NCBI GenBank assembly: GCA_018053145.1
Contig: JAGPMA010000002.1
Location: 1-64,000 of the forward strand
Direction: 5' to 3'
DNA from: Oscillospiraceae bacterium
GTDB taxonomy: Bacteria > Bacillota > Clostridia > Oscillospirales > Oscillospiraceae
DNA: 64,000 bases
The stretch's first letter is position 1. The number at the start of each line of letters is the position of its first letter. Below the pieces are notes generated by a model, which was not told the origin of the DNA, did not search any database, and saw only the letters and a list, made by a program, of their open reading frames with translations. Positions 23,776 through 32,344 of the stretch are shown here, piece by piece. The position numbers and the translations under genes were made by a program.

Positions 23776-24747
23776 ATGCTCGATAAACTGGGTCGGTCGA
23801 TAGATTACGTCCGAATTTCCGTCACTGATCGCTGCGACCTTCGCTGCACTTATTGCATGCCCGCGGAGGGCGTGCCGCGTATGCAGCACAGCGAGGTCCT
23901 CAGTTTTGAGGAAATTTTGCGCATTGTTAAGCTGCTTGCGCAGCTTGGCGTTAAAAAGGTGCGCCTTACAGGGGGTGAGCCACTTGTTCGCCTTGGTCTA
24001 CCCTCTTTGATTTCAAATTTGAAAGAAATATCCGGTATAAAAAAGGTCGTACTCACAACAAACGGCGTTATGCTTTCCGAAAACCTGCCGGAGCTTGTTT
24101 CGGCAGGACTTGACGGAGTGAATATCAGCATAGACGCTCTTAACGAAACCGTTTTTCAGCAGATAACACGTCGGAGCGGAGTTGCCAAGGTACTGGATTC
24201 GATTGATGCGGCACTTTCATATTCTCAGCTGAAGGTAAAGCTGAATTGTGTTCCGATGACTGCAAACCGTATGGAAATAATCCCGATGGTTGAACGCTTT
24301 TTGCAGGACGAAAGGCTTTCTCTGCGCTTCATAGAGCTAATGCCGATTGGTCTTGGAAAGCTTGAAACAGGAATTTGCGAGGACGAGCTTCGATCTATGC
24401 TCCAAAGCAAATTCGGGGAGCTGACAGCGCTCAAGCATGAGCCTCTCTGCGGGCCTTGCCGCTATTATAAGATTGCCGATTTCCCCGGCAAGGTCGGCTT
24501 CATCAGCGCCTTGAGCCATTGCTTTTGCGACTCCTGTAACCGTGTTCGCCTAACCTCAAACGGTTTTCTGAAAACCTGCCTGCAATATGACCGAGGTGCG
24601 GCGCTTCGTCCACTTCTTGCTGAAAGCGATGAAGTTGTTTTGGAGGCGATAAAGCAGGCCATTTGGGAAAAACCCGAGCACCACGTTTTTTCGGAGCATG
24701 GCGGTGCTTTTCTGGAACAAGCTATCATGTCTCAAATTGGAGGGTAA
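23776..24747 (+). CDS. moaA: GTP 3',8-cyclase MoaA (radical SAM)
   Basis: A 323-residue radical SAM enzyme for the first step of molybdopterin synthesis. The N-terminal SAM cluster motif is CDLRCTYC (residues 20-27). The C-terminal second [4Fe-4S] cluster is bound by CGPC and CFCDSCNRVRLTSNG with the later KTC, and the GTP-binding TGGEPLVR is present. I start at the ATG at 23776 (MLDKLGRSIDYVRIS); a GTG 18 bases upstream is less likely because the family begins here. moaC precedes it and a MOSC protein follows. Confidence 0.95.
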   Translation: MLDKLGRSIDYVRISVTDRCDLRCTYCMPAEGVPRMQHSEVLSFEEILRIVKLLAQLGVKKVRLTGGEPLVRLGLPSLISNLKEISGIKKVVLTTNGVMLSENLPELVSAGLDGVNISIDALNETVFQQITRRSGVAKVLDSIDAALSYSQLKVKLNCVPMTANRMEIIPMVERFLQDERLSLRFIELMPIGLGKLETGICEDELRSMLQSKFGELTALKHEPLCGPCRYYKIADFPGKVGFISALSHCFCDSCNRVRLTSNGFLKTCLQYDRGAALRPLLAESDEVVLEAIKQAIWEKPEHHVFSEHGGAFLEQAIMSQIGG

Positions 24748-24751
24748 TAAC

Positions 24752-25192
24752 ATGGGAAATATTATCGCTGTCTGTGTAAGCGAAAAAAAAGGCACTCAAA
24801 AACGAAATGTCGATTCAGCTGTTTTTATCGAGGAGTGGGGGATTGAGGGTGACGCACACGCAGGAAAATGGCACCGTCAAGTATCGCTGCTCTCTCATGA
24901 CAAGATTGAGGCGTTTAGAGCGAGAGGCGCAGAAGTCGTTGACGGCGCTTTCGGCGAAAATCTTGTTGTGTCGGGCATCGACTTTCGCAGCTTGCCGATT
25001 GGCAGCCGCTTTGCCTGCAACGACGTTTTGTTGGAGCTGACACAGATTGGCAAGGAATGTCATAACGGCTGCGAAATCTTCAAAAAAATGGGCGACTGTA
25101 TCATGCCCCGAGAGGGCGTTTTTACACGTGTTCTGCATGGCGGAAAAATCAGCGTAGGTGATAACCTCATTGTGCTTCCGCCTGTTGAATAA
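24752..25192 (+). CDS. MOSC domain protein
   Basis: A 146-residue stand-alone MOSC domain (MGNIIAVCVSEKKGTQKR, WGIEGDAHAGKWHRQVSLLS, FGENLVVSGIDF, IGKECHNGCEIFKKMGDC). The Cys in the last motif is the conserved family cysteine. MOSC domains occur in molybdenum cofactor sulfurases and cofactor-binding proteins and are thought to handle sulfur and the cofactor. In a selenium-using hydroxylase locus it could help in sulfuration or selenation, but this is inference. The start at 24752 has GGAGGG upstream; the longer frame overlaps moaA. Confidence 0.88.
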   Translation: MGNIIAVCVSEKKGTQKRNVDSAVFIEEWGIEGDAHAGKWHRQVSLLSHDKIEAFRARGAEVVDGAFGENLVVSGIDFRSLPIGSRFACNDVLLELTQIGKECHNGCEIFKKMGDCIMPREGVFTRVLHGGKISVGDNLIVLPPVE

Positions 25193-25217
25193 TATATTTT
25201 TTAAGGAGTCCTAATAA

Positions 25218-26063
25218 ATGAAAAAGTATCTTGCGCTGATTCTTGCACTGGCATTGGTCTTTGCTCTTGTAGGCTGCGGCAGCACCGCAACCGAACCCAG
25301 TGCCTCCCCCGCTGAGGCGTCTGCCGAGACTTCGGCAGAGCCCGTTGAACTGGCAGTTTTTGCCGCGGCCTCAATGACCGAAACCCTCGACAAGGTCATC
25401 GAATTATACAAAACCGTCGCGCCAAATGTAACAATAACCCCCACCTATGATTCTTCGGGCACCCTGATGACACAGATTTCCGAAGGTGCAGACTGCGACC
25501 TTTTCATTTCTGCCGCTCAAAAGCAGATGAACGCTCTTGATGTTACCCAGGATGCTGAGAAAAACCCCGATAAGCTTGATTTCATCGATACGGAAACACG
25601 CGTTAATATCCTTGAAAACAAGGTCGTTCTTGTTGTTCCCGAAGGCAACCCCGCAAACATTTCTAAATTTGCCGACCTTGCAAACGCAAAGATGATAGCT
25701 ATCGGCAACAGCGACGTTCCTGTCGGCAGCTATTCTCTTGATATCATTAAATATCTGGGGCTTGATATTGCTGCCCTCGAAAGTGCCGGAAAAGTTACTT
25801 ACGGAACCAATGTCAAGGAAGTCACCACTCAAGTTTCCGAAGGCACAGTTGACTGCGGCATCGTATATGCTACCGACGCATTTTCTGCAGGCCTTACCGT
25901 TGTCGACACCGCGACCAAAGACATGTGCAAGCAGGTCATCTATCCTGCCGCCGTTCTTAAGGCAAGCAAAAACGCTGTTGCGGCAAAATCGTTTTTGGAC
26001 TTCCTAACAACTGACGACGCGATGAAGGTTTTTGAAGCAGTCGGTTTCATGGCGGTTAAATAG
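25218..26063 (+). CDS. modA: Molybdate ABC transporter substrate-binding lipoprotein ModA
   Basis: A 281-residue lipoprotein with signal peptide ending in ALVGC (Cys at residue 20) and an Ala/Ser/Glu-rich linker. The binding domain begins LAVFAAASMTETLDKVIELY and continues TYDSSGTLMTQISEGADCDLFISA, the typical ModA opening that supplies oxyanion-coordinating Ser residues. PVGSYS and GIVYATDAF follow. AAGGAG precedes the ATG. It binds molybdate, or possibly tungstate, and passes it to ModB-ModC encoded downstream. Confidence 0.94.
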   Translation: MKKYLALILALALVFALVGCGSTATEPSASPAEASAETSAEPVELAVFAAASMTETLDKVIELYKTVAPNVTITPTYDSSGTLMTQISEGADCDLFISAAQKQMNALDVTQDAEKNPDKLDFIDTETRVNILENKVVLVVPEGNPANISKFADLANAKMIAIGNSDVPVGSYSLDIIKYLGLDIAALESAGKVTYGTNVKEVTTQVSEGTVDCGIVYATDAFSAGLTVVDTATKDMCKQVIYPAAVLKASKNAVAAKSFLDFLTTDDAMKVFEAVGFMAVK

Positions 26064-26100
26064 TTAAGGTTCGATTTTAAAAATTAAAATCGAACCTTAA
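26064..26100. repeat. Perfect 16-bp hairpin between modA and modB
   Basis: Arms 26064-26079 and 26085-26100 match perfectly with a 5-base loop and no T-run. Like the stem after the BMP lipoprotein gene, it follows a binding-protein gene and could raise its mRNA relative to the permease and ATPase. Confidence 0.7.
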
Positions 26101-26164
26101 GACTACAGTTTCCATTTCCAGCTTATTTGATTACGTTTCATCATCACATTCCGGGAGGTAGCTA

Positions 26165-26842
26165 ATGGATTTATATCCTCTTTATAATTCTCTCCGCATT
26201 GCCGCGATTTCAACTATAGTGATTTTTTTCGTCGGCATTTTTGCGGCCTATTATATTGCGAAAGTACCGCGTATTTTAAAGGGTTTTTTGGATGTCATTC
26301 TAACCCTCCCGCTGGTTCTTCCTCCCACTGTTGTTGGCTATCTGCTGCTTCGGCTTCTAGGTCCAAGGCACATAATTGGAATGTGGTTTCTTGAACTTTT
26401 TGACACACGACTTGTAATGACCTGGTGGTCGGCGATATTTGCTTCTGTTGTTGTTGCGTTTCCTCTTATGTATCGGACTGCTCGCGGTGCGTTTGAGAGC
26501 TTCGACGAAACGCTTGCTGATGCAGGCTATACGCTCGGTCTTTCCGGTACTTATGTTTTTTGGCGTGTAAGGATGCCCTACTGTAGGCAGGGCATCCTTG
26601 CAGGAACAGTTCTAGCCTTTGCCCGTGCACTTGGCGAATACGGTGCGACTTCAATGCTTGCAGGTTACACCCCAGGGAGGACAGCAACAATTTCGACCAC
26701 GGTGTATCAGCTTTGGCGTACAGGCGACGACACGACCGCAGTGCTCTGGGTGCTAATTAATATTGCCATTTCCGCTGTCGTTCTGCTGGCAATTAACCTC
26801 CTTGAAAAGAAGCAAGGGTTTGCAAAGGGGGTTGCGGCATAG
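26165..26842 (+). CDS. modB: Molybdate ABC transporter permease ModB
   Basis: A 225-residue integral membrane protein with about five to six membrane segments. The pattern LPLVLPPTVVGYLLLRLLG and the EAA loop ADAGYTLGLSGTYVFWRVRMP followed by LAFARALGEYGATSMLAG are typical of ModB. It follows modA after about 100 bases containing a stable hairpin, and overlaps modC by one base. The conserved GEYGAT segment favours molybdate over sulfate-family importers. Confidence 0.94.
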   Translation: MDLYPLYNSLRIAAISTIVIFFVGIFAAYYIAKVPRILKGFLDVILTLPLVLPPTVVGYLLLRLLGPRHIIGMWFLELFDTRLVMTWWSAIFASVVVAFPLMYRTARGAFESFDETLADAGYTLGLSGTYVFWRVRMPYCRQGILAGTVLAFARALGEYGATSMLAGYTPGRTATISTTVYQLWRTGDDTTAVLWVLINIAISAVVLLAINLLEKKQGFAKGVAA

Positions 26843-27885
26843 TGGCACTTACGGTGGACATTAAAAAGCAGCTCGGAGATTTTCAACTGGAAGTAAATTT
26901 CACTACTCAGAACGAAACTCTTGGACTTTTGGGAGCATCAGGCTGCGGTAAAAGCGTTACTTTGCGCTGCATAGCAGGCATTATGAAGCCGGACGAGGGA
27001 TATATCGAGCTTAATGGAAGAATTTTCTTTGACAGCAAAAACAGAATCAACCTGCCTGCGCAGCGGCGCCGTGTCGGTTATCTTTTTCAGCAGTATGCCC
27101 TTTTCCCAAACATGACCGTTGAACAAAACATCGCCTCGGCAATAAGGGACAAATCCCAAAAAGCCAAGATTATTTCACAGCTCATTGAAGCCTGCCAATT
27201 GCAAAATGTTGCCTTTAATCGCCCCGCGCAGCTTTCCGGCGGACAGCAGCAGCGTGTTGCTTTGGCAAGAATTCTGGCCTCCGACCCCGAGCTTTTGCTT
27301 TTGGACGAGCCCTTCTCGGCGCTGGACAGTTACCTCAAGGCTCAGCTCGAACAGGAGCTTGCGGATACCCTTGATGGATTTAACGGCAATGTTATTTGGG
27401 TATCTCATGACCGCGATGAGGTTTTTCGGAATTGCTCCCGAGTATGCGTACTGGACAACGGAAAATCTCAAGCTGTTGTCACTCCAAACGATTTGTTTCT
27501 TGACCCAAAAACCGTGTCAGCCGCAAAGCTTTCCGGCTGTAAAAATGTGATACCTGCTGTACCACGCGGAAGCTATGTCGAAATTCCACTATGGAACCAA
27601 GTGTTTAACTGTGCCCAGCCGGTAAGCTCTGAAATATGTGCTGTCGGACTGCGTGCGCACCACCTTAGCTTCACGGATAATAATGACGAGAACACCATAC
27701 CTTGCAACATAGTAAGAACTATGGACAATGTGTTTTCCACAATAATCATTCTGCGTCCGGTAAACGCTTTGCCAAATTCGCCCTTACTCCGAGCGGAACT
27801 TAGCAAAGCGCAGTGGTCGGCGCAAAGCACCACAGAAAACGTAAGCGTTTCAATCGCTCCGCAGAATATTCTGCTTTTAAAATAA
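26842..27885 (+). CDS. modC: Molybdate ABC transporter ATPase ModC
   Basis: A 347-residue ATPase with Walker A GASGCGKSVT near residue 31, Q-loop YLFQQYALFPNMT, signature LSGGQQQRVALAR and Walker B LLLDEPFSALD. The C-terminal 120 residues resemble a TOBE/molbindin-type regulatory domain (VGLRAHHLSF). It starts with GTG overlapping the modB stop by one base (TAGTG), showing coupling. The regulatory domain may sense molybdate and inhibit the transporter, as known in some ModC proteins. Confidence 0.93.
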   Translation: MALTVDIKKQLGDFQLEVNFTTQNETLGLLGASGCGKSVTLRCIAGIMKPDEGYIELNGRIFFDSKNRINLPAQRRRVGYLFQQYALFPNMTVEQNIASAIRDKSQKAKIISQLIEACQLQNVAFNRPAQLSGGQQQRVALARILASDPELLLLDEPFSALDSYLKAQLEQELADTLDGFNGNVIWVSHDRDEVFRNCSRVCVLDNGKSQAVVTPNDLFLDPKTVSAAKLSGCKNVIPAVPRGSYVEIPLWNQVFNCAQPVSSEICAVGLRAHHLSFTDNNDENTIPCNIVRTMDNVFSTIIILRPVNALPNSPLLRAELSKAQWSAQSTTENVSVSIAPQNILLLK

Positions 27886-27897
27886 GGAGGACTTGCA

Positions 27898-28389
27898 ATG
27901 TATAAAGCCGCCGTTTTAACCATTAGCGACCGCTGTTTTCGCGGTGAACGCCCCGACGAGGGAGGCCCACTTGTTGCCAGACTCCTTGAGGAGGCCGGAT
28001 ATTTAATTGCTTATACTGACATCGTGCCGGACGAGCAGTCCCAAATTGAAGCCGCAATGCGTAATATTGCCGACAATCATATAGCCGATTTGCTTGTAAG
28101 CACGGGCGGTACGGGTTTCGCTCCGCGTGACGTTACACCGGAAGCGACACTTGCCGTATGTGAAAGAATAACCCCCGGAATACCGGAGGCCATGCGCTAT
28201 GCTTCGCTGCAAATCACAAACCGCGCTATGCTTTCGCGTGCGCAGGCAGGAATTCGAAAGGGCACGCTCATAATTAATCTTCCCGGCTCACCAAAGGCCG
28301 CAAAGGAAAATCTTGAGGCAGTCATTCCCGCTCTTGAACACGGACTAACCATGCTGCAAGGTCAGCCTGCCGACTGCGCCAAGCTATAA
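27898..28389 (+). CDS. mogA: Molybdopterin adenylyltransferase / molybdenum cofactor protein MogA/MoaB
   Basis: A 163-residue MoCF-binding protein (AAVLTISDRCFRGERPDEGG, ADLLVSTGGTGFAPRDVTPEA, LIINLPGSPKAAKENLEAV). The family adenylates molybdopterin before metal insertion. A GGAGG site lies upstream. It is the last gene of the plus-strand molybdenum operon, with modABC and moaA/moaC. The MogA and MoaB branches are close and I cannot separate them here. Confidence 0.92.
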   Translation: MYKAAVLTISDRCFRGERPDEGGPLVARLLEEAGYLIAYTDIVPDEQSQIEAAMRNIADNHIADLLVSTGGTGFAPRDVTPEATLAVCERITPGIPEAMRYASLQITNRAMLSRAQAGIRKGTLIINLPGSPKAAKENLEAVIPALEHGLTMLQGQPADCAKL

Positions 28390-28519
28390 GCATACCGACA
28401 AGCGCTCAGTTTGAGTGGCTAATGCGAAAACTGATTAGTACTGCGGCCATCGGCTTATAAGCCCGTTTGAATTACCAGTGCCGCCATATTTTATCTGATT
28501 AAGCAGGTCGTTATACGAA

Positions 28520-28560
28520 GAAATCCCCCAAAAACAAGTGGTTTTGGGGGATTTCTTTAT
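28520..28560. terminator. Terminator after the molybdenum operon
   Basis: AAATCCCCCAAAA (28521-28533) pairs with TTTTGGGGGATTT (28542-28554), followed by TCTTTATT. It ends the plus-strand Mo operon and could also serve the minus-strand receiver-like gene, whose stop is at 28595. The remaining bases 28390-28519 show no gene. Confidence 0.75.
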
Positions 28561-28594
28561 TCTGCGCACTTATATAGCTTTGTGAAGCTTAGGT

Positions 28595-28948
28595 TTATGA
28601 GACTCTTGCTCTGCGTGCGACTCTATTGACCCCGCTTTCAGATATGGGTACCAACAGAAAGTCAAGTGCATCAATATCAAAGGCTTTTACGGCATCCATC
28701 CTGTTATCGCTTATCAAAACAATTTTGGTCACTCGATCTATGGATTTTATTAAATCGCACTGAGCTTCCCAGCATGCTTTCTGTCCGACAATATTAAGAA
28801 AAACCACATCGACAATGTGTTCTTCCAGAAATTCTTTTGCCTGTGAAAAGTTATTAAAAACGACGGGTTCATTCTCTTCAAACTCATTGTGAACTTTCGA
28901 TATTGTCTTTTCTTCAAATTCATCAGCTTTTATCACAACGCTACACAT
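28595..28948 (-). CDS. Degenerate response-regulator receiver-like protein
   Basis: A 117-residue protein with the layout of a LytR/CheY-type receiver but lacking an output domain. The strand that normally ends in the phospho-accepting Asp reads DVVFLNIVG, with Asn at residue 52 in its place. The conserved Lys of the LLKPI motif is Val at residue 100 (FLLVPIS). Only part of the N-terminal acidic pair remains (KADE). It is therefore unlikely to be phosphorylated in the usual way. It is divergent from a decayed histidine kinase. It may be a remnant of a two-component system or a phosphorylation-independent receiver. Confidence 0.6.
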   Translation of the reverse strand: MCSVVIKADEFEEKTISKVHNEFEENEPVVFNNFSQAKEFLEEHIVDVVFLNIVGQKACWEAQCDLIKSIDRVTKIVLISDNRMDAVKAFDIDALDFLLVPISESGVNRVARRARVS

Positions 28949-29948
28949 ATGTTATCCTTGTAATAGCTATTGCAGTTCCGATAAACTATTTCATGATATC
29001 GGAAAACCTCTACAACAATGCAAAGGCGTAGCTGGAGTACGAAGTCGATGAAATAATAAAATCAGTTGACTTTAAGGGAAGCCCAATAAGTTTTAATTTT
29101 GATCTTATAGACCCAGGAACTTATGCCCCAGTATATTCCAACGAAAGCGAACTGCTTGCAGGTGAAATTCTGCAGGATTTCCTCAAAGATGTTCCCCCGA
29201 TGCTGACCAAAGTACACAGAAAGCTCCATTAATCATGAATAGGTAATCATTGACTGTGCATTAAACATTAACGGTGAGACACCTGGCTGGCTTAGTGTAG
29301 TTAAACCACTTTTCCCCTTATCAGAAACTATTAACAGATTTCGATCTATGGTATTAAAAATCATTCCCATTTATATTGTTATAACGATTTTAGGATTGTT
29401 ATTAATTATACGCATATTATCCCCGGTAAACGAAATAACAAAAACGGCCAAACAAACAAGTCAAGGTGACCTCACTAAATGATGGGAAACACGCTCCTGA
29501 TATGGAGCTAATTAATGTTATTATGCTTACAAAAGCCGTTGTTGACGAATTAATGGAAAGGGCCGAAAACAGCGACGTTATAATCTCTGTTGATATAGAT
29601 GACAGCGTAATAATGCTTGTTGAGCAGACGCTTTATTTGCGGCTGCTTATTAACTTAATTGATAACGCAATAAAATACAACGTCCCAGGCGGTTGGGTTA
29701 AGGTAACCCATAAAATAATTTACGACACCGTTAGCCTTTCCGTCGAGGGCTGCGGAATCGGCATAACCAAAGAAAACCTGCCCAAAATCTGGGACAAATT
29801 TTTCAAGGCGAATCAGTCAAGCATCAATTCGAGCCTTGGGCTTGGCTTGTCTATTGTCAAATGGATTGCGGAATTGCATGGCGGAACCTTCCATGTGGAA
29901 AGCAATCTTGATAAAGGAAGCTTATTTGAAATACGCTTTCGGTCATAA
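28930..29948 (+). pseudogene. Decayed sensor histidine kinase
   Basis: Fragments of one kinase can be read in three frames. From 28951: a membrane segment VILVIAIAVPINYF, then a sensor region broken by TAG at about 29029 and ended by TAA at about 29230. Next, in another frame, an extracellular piece ending GETPGWLSVVKPLF, a second membrane segment (IPIYIVITILGLLLIIRIL) and a HAMP-like SPVNEITKTAKQTSQGDLTK ending at TGA 29480. From about 29466 in the last frame: the ATPase domain with N-box NLIDNAIKY and G2 LGLGLSIVKWIAELHGG. The phospho-accepting HisKA domain is missing and the G1 Asp is Gly (VEGCGIGI). It is not expected to make a working kinase. Confidence 0.85.
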
Positions 29949-29998
29949 CAAAAGCCCTAAATAGCCCGAGTTAATTTACATTATTTGTATATAGTGCT

Positions 29999-30037
29999 AA
30001 CGCGCAGAAACAGCGGTAATGCCGGTTTCTGCGCGTT
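29999..30037. terminator. Bidirectional hairpin between kinase remnant and deacetylase gene
   Basis: AACGCGCAGAAAC (29999-30011) pairs with GTTTCTGCGCGTT (30025-30037), with three further inner pairs (CGG/CCG). It lies between convergent genes and is followed by TTTAAGTTT on the plus strand. Confidence 0.7.
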
Positions 30038-30042
30038 TAAGT

Positions 30043-31857
30043 TTATTGCCCCAATAGTGTCAACAGTCCGTCTGCTGTTACGCCCTCTTCGATTGAATAT
30101 CGGCACAATGCGTTAAGGCTTTGCGGTAAGCCGCGAATAATTGTATTTTTGCTGTCTGTGTTTGTTGAAAGCGTCACTTCAACCCCAAGCTCATGTAGCG
30201 TCACCTCTGTCAGGTCACTGAAAATTCCCGCGGGGTAAGCAACAACATTGATTTTTTCTCCCGTGCCCATCTCCAGGTCAGCTGCTTCCATATAAAAGTC
30301 CTGCTTAATTGCGGAAACAAACGCCTCATCGCTCTCGTTTTCAAATTTTGACATATCCTTACGGACATTGCCAGCAGCTTCAAAAGGCGGCCACTGGTGC
30401 ATATCAAAAGTATGCGATTGGATTGAAATCAAGCCGGAGCTAATCATCTTTCTCGCTTCCTCATAGCTGAAATGAGGAGTTATCGGAAATTTGGTGTCTT
30501 TATAAAACTCCTTGTGGCCGACGGATGCTCCTATAACAAAAATTGTGGCTTTCATTTGGTATTTTTCCAAAACGGGATACGCAAGCTCGTAATTACTGAG
30601 GTATCCGTCGTCAAAGGTTATGCAAATCGGATTTTCTGGTAACGCTCCGCCATTATAAACGTAGCTAATCACTTGGTCAAACGAAACCGAGTTGTATCCG
30701 GCATTATGGAGCGCCTCTATTTGCGCGGTGAAAGCAGCTAAGGTAATGCTCGACCCCTTTGGTTTTACCAACGTAATGTTGTGATACAGAATAATTGGCA
30801 CATCAACAGAATAGGCATTTTTATCTGCCGATACAGTTTCGGGCTTCGAAACTGTATCAGCCGAACTTATGTAAGTTCCAAAGTCTTTGGGATAGTATAC
30901 AGACTTATCATTGAAAATTCGCGCAAAAACCATTGTTCCAACTGCGTTTCGAAAATGTTGTCCGTCATAAAAATATCTGTTATCCAAAGATACAGAGCTA
31001 TAGCTGAAGTCCCAGTAATCGCTGACCTCTGCCAACTGCTTTTTATAGTCGACTAGCTCCGTCTCATCGTATTCCTTCCATTGGGTCTGAGAAACCGGAG
31101 AGAATACGATCGTTAGCTTGACATTGTTTTTGGCGCAAAGCTCGCTGATGTAGGAAACCATTTCAACGCTTTCCTGTATGTTATCAAGCGTATTATTTTC
31201 AGGCTCCATATCAAAATCGTTTTGATGCTTTGCCTCATAGACTATTAAATCAGTGATTTTTTCTATATCTCGGACTCGCATATCATAGCATCCGGTTTCG
31301 GGAATATAGTTATTAACGCTTGAAGGCAAATACGTATCGTTTTCTGCCGCTTTTATTTTGTCGAAACCTAGTCTGGGGCTGCAAAAGGCGTGCTGAAGGT
31401 AAAACAAAAAAGCGCCGTGGCCTCTTACCCTATAATGCTCTTGCGTATTAAGGGTACGCCTTTCAGTTTTGCTTATGCTAGCGTCTGATATTCCCACGTT
31501 GAGAAGGATGTTTTTTACATCATAATTCCTGATTAAATAATCAGCCAAATCACAATAGTATTTGTTGCTGGAGTTGCTGCAAAACAAGTTATAAAAGTGG
31601 GCGTTCATGTATTTATTAAGCTCTTTTGTGTCATAAGAGGCAGCAGATGCACCAATGACGAAGGAATCATACTCGGTTTTGTGATTTTCCAAATACTCTA
31701 TTTTTGCTGTCTTCGGATTATTGGTCATGCTGAATGAATCCCAATGATAGATCTCGTCCCCAAACACTCCGAAAGGATCAACAAAAATGTTAAATCCCGC
31801 CAAAACGAGCAAAAGAAAAACAATAACCGACGCAAGCAAAATTAGCCATTTTTTCAA
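30043..31857 (-). CDS. Membrane-anchored SGNH-like hydrolase fused to a polysaccharide deacetylase
   Basis: A 604-residue protein with an N-terminal membrane anchor (residues 1-22). Residues 25-330 look like a DltD/AlgX-type SGNH domain, with VIGASAAS at 67-74 as the nucleophile block and YDGQHFRNAVG near residue 305 resembling the DxxH block. After a linker, a NodB polysaccharide deacetylase domain follows from about residue 345 (CITFDDGYLSNYELAYPVLE, IQSHTFDMHQ). Both domains act on cell-surface glycans in known families, so it may edit O- and N-acetyl groups outside the cell. The start is TTG at 31857, chosen because GGGAGG lies 9 bases upstream. Confidence 0.8.
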   Translation of the reverse strand: MKKWLILLASVIVFLLLVLAGFNIFVDPFGVFGDEIYHWDSFSMTNNPKTAKIEYLENHKTEYDSFVIGASAASYDTKELNKYMNAHFYNLFCSNSSNKYYCDLADYLIRNYDVKNILLNVGISDASISKTERRTLNTQEHYRVRGHGAFLFYLQHAFCSPRLGFDKIKAAENDTYLPSSVNNYIPETGCYDMRVRDIEKITDLIVYEAKHQNDFDMEPENNTLDNIQESVEMVSYISELCAKNNVKLTIVFSPVSQTQWKEYDETELVDYKKQLAEVSDYWDFSYSSVSLDNRYFYDGQHFRNAVGTMVFARIFNDKSVYYPKDFGTYISSADTVSKPETVSADKNAYSVDVPIILYHNITLVKPKGSSITLAAFTAQIEALHNAGYNSVSFDQVISYVYNGGALPENPICITFDDGYLSNYELAYPVLEKYQMKATIFVIGASVGHKEFYKDTKFPITPHFSYEEARKMISSGLISIQSHTFDMHQWPPFEAAGNVRKDMSKFENESDEAFVSAIKQDFYMEAADLEMGTGEKINVVAYPAGIFSDLTEVTLHELGVEVTLSTNTDSKNTIIRGLPQSLNALCRYSIEEGVTADGLLTLLGQ

Positions 31858-32290
31858 GTTGAGCGCCTCCCTTCGAAGAACTGAGCTGCTTTATATTTTC
31901 TCACATACTAAACAGGTCGAAATATATTTTACAATGGCATATTTTAGCACAAATGTTTGTTCTTTTCAATCGAAAGATATTTGATGGGGAAGCACCAATA
32001 GGCGTTTAGCCAAGAAGCGGACTTGACCTTCGTCACAAAGAGCCCTTGACACGTTATACGCTCGCTCTAGTGAAAGGCAGCTCAACGCTTTTCACTAGAG
32101 CTTTAAATTTGTGAAAAGTCTAAATTTCGATTAATAGCGTTGACAAAACTAGACGCGAGACTTAAAATAACATGAAACCAGTTTTAAACGTTAATCCAGA
32201 GTGTATTCACCGAATCCCTCAGCAAGTCAAAAACACACTACACCGAGTTTCGTTTTCCAAACTGATTATTAAAAAAGGAAGTGTAACTAC
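31858..32290. other. Intergenic region between deacetylase and corA leader ORF
   Basis: A 433-base gap between divergent genes. It holds a 12-bp stem (GCTCTAGTGAAA at 32064-32075 with its complement at 32090-32101), the corA promoter at 32140-32168, and the first 115 bases of the corA leader. No protein gene is evident. No convincing promoter for the deacetylase was found in 31858-32060. Confidence 0.55.
32140..32168 (+). promoter_or_regulatory. Predicted sigma-A promoter of corA
   Basis: A perfect TTGACA (32140-32145) and TAAAAT (32163-32168) are separated by 17 bases. Transcription would begin near 32175, giving a leader of about 235 bases before the corA ATG at 32410, long enough for regulatory structure. 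Confidence 0.7.
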
Positions 32291-32344
32291 ATGAAGTCCG
32301 ACCCGTTGCCTGACAGTACATACTACCCCCAAAAAAGAATATAG
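32291..32344 (+). CDS. 17-codon upstream ORF (leader peptide) of corA
   Basis: ATG at 32291 follows AAGGAAGTG at a good spacing and encodes MKSDPLPDSTYYPQKRI before TAG. Prolines and acidic residues early in the peptide (SDPLPD) and its length of 17 residues recall the Salmonella mgtA leader peptide MgtL (17 residues, with an acidic-proline stretch). Translation of MgtL responds to Mg2+. A corL leader ORF is also known upstream of Salmonella corA. The ORF spans one arm of a stem (GACCCGT at 32300-32306 with ACGGGTC at 32349-32355), so ribosome movement would change the RNA fold. A regulatory role is inference. Confidence 0.6.
   Translation: MKSDPLPDSTYYPQKRI

Noticed and set aside
32064..32101. 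12-bp stem upstream of the corA promoter as part of a Mg2+ riboswitch
   Set aside because: It lies before the predicted transcription start, and no M-box conserved segments are visible; it may simply be a leftover terminator.
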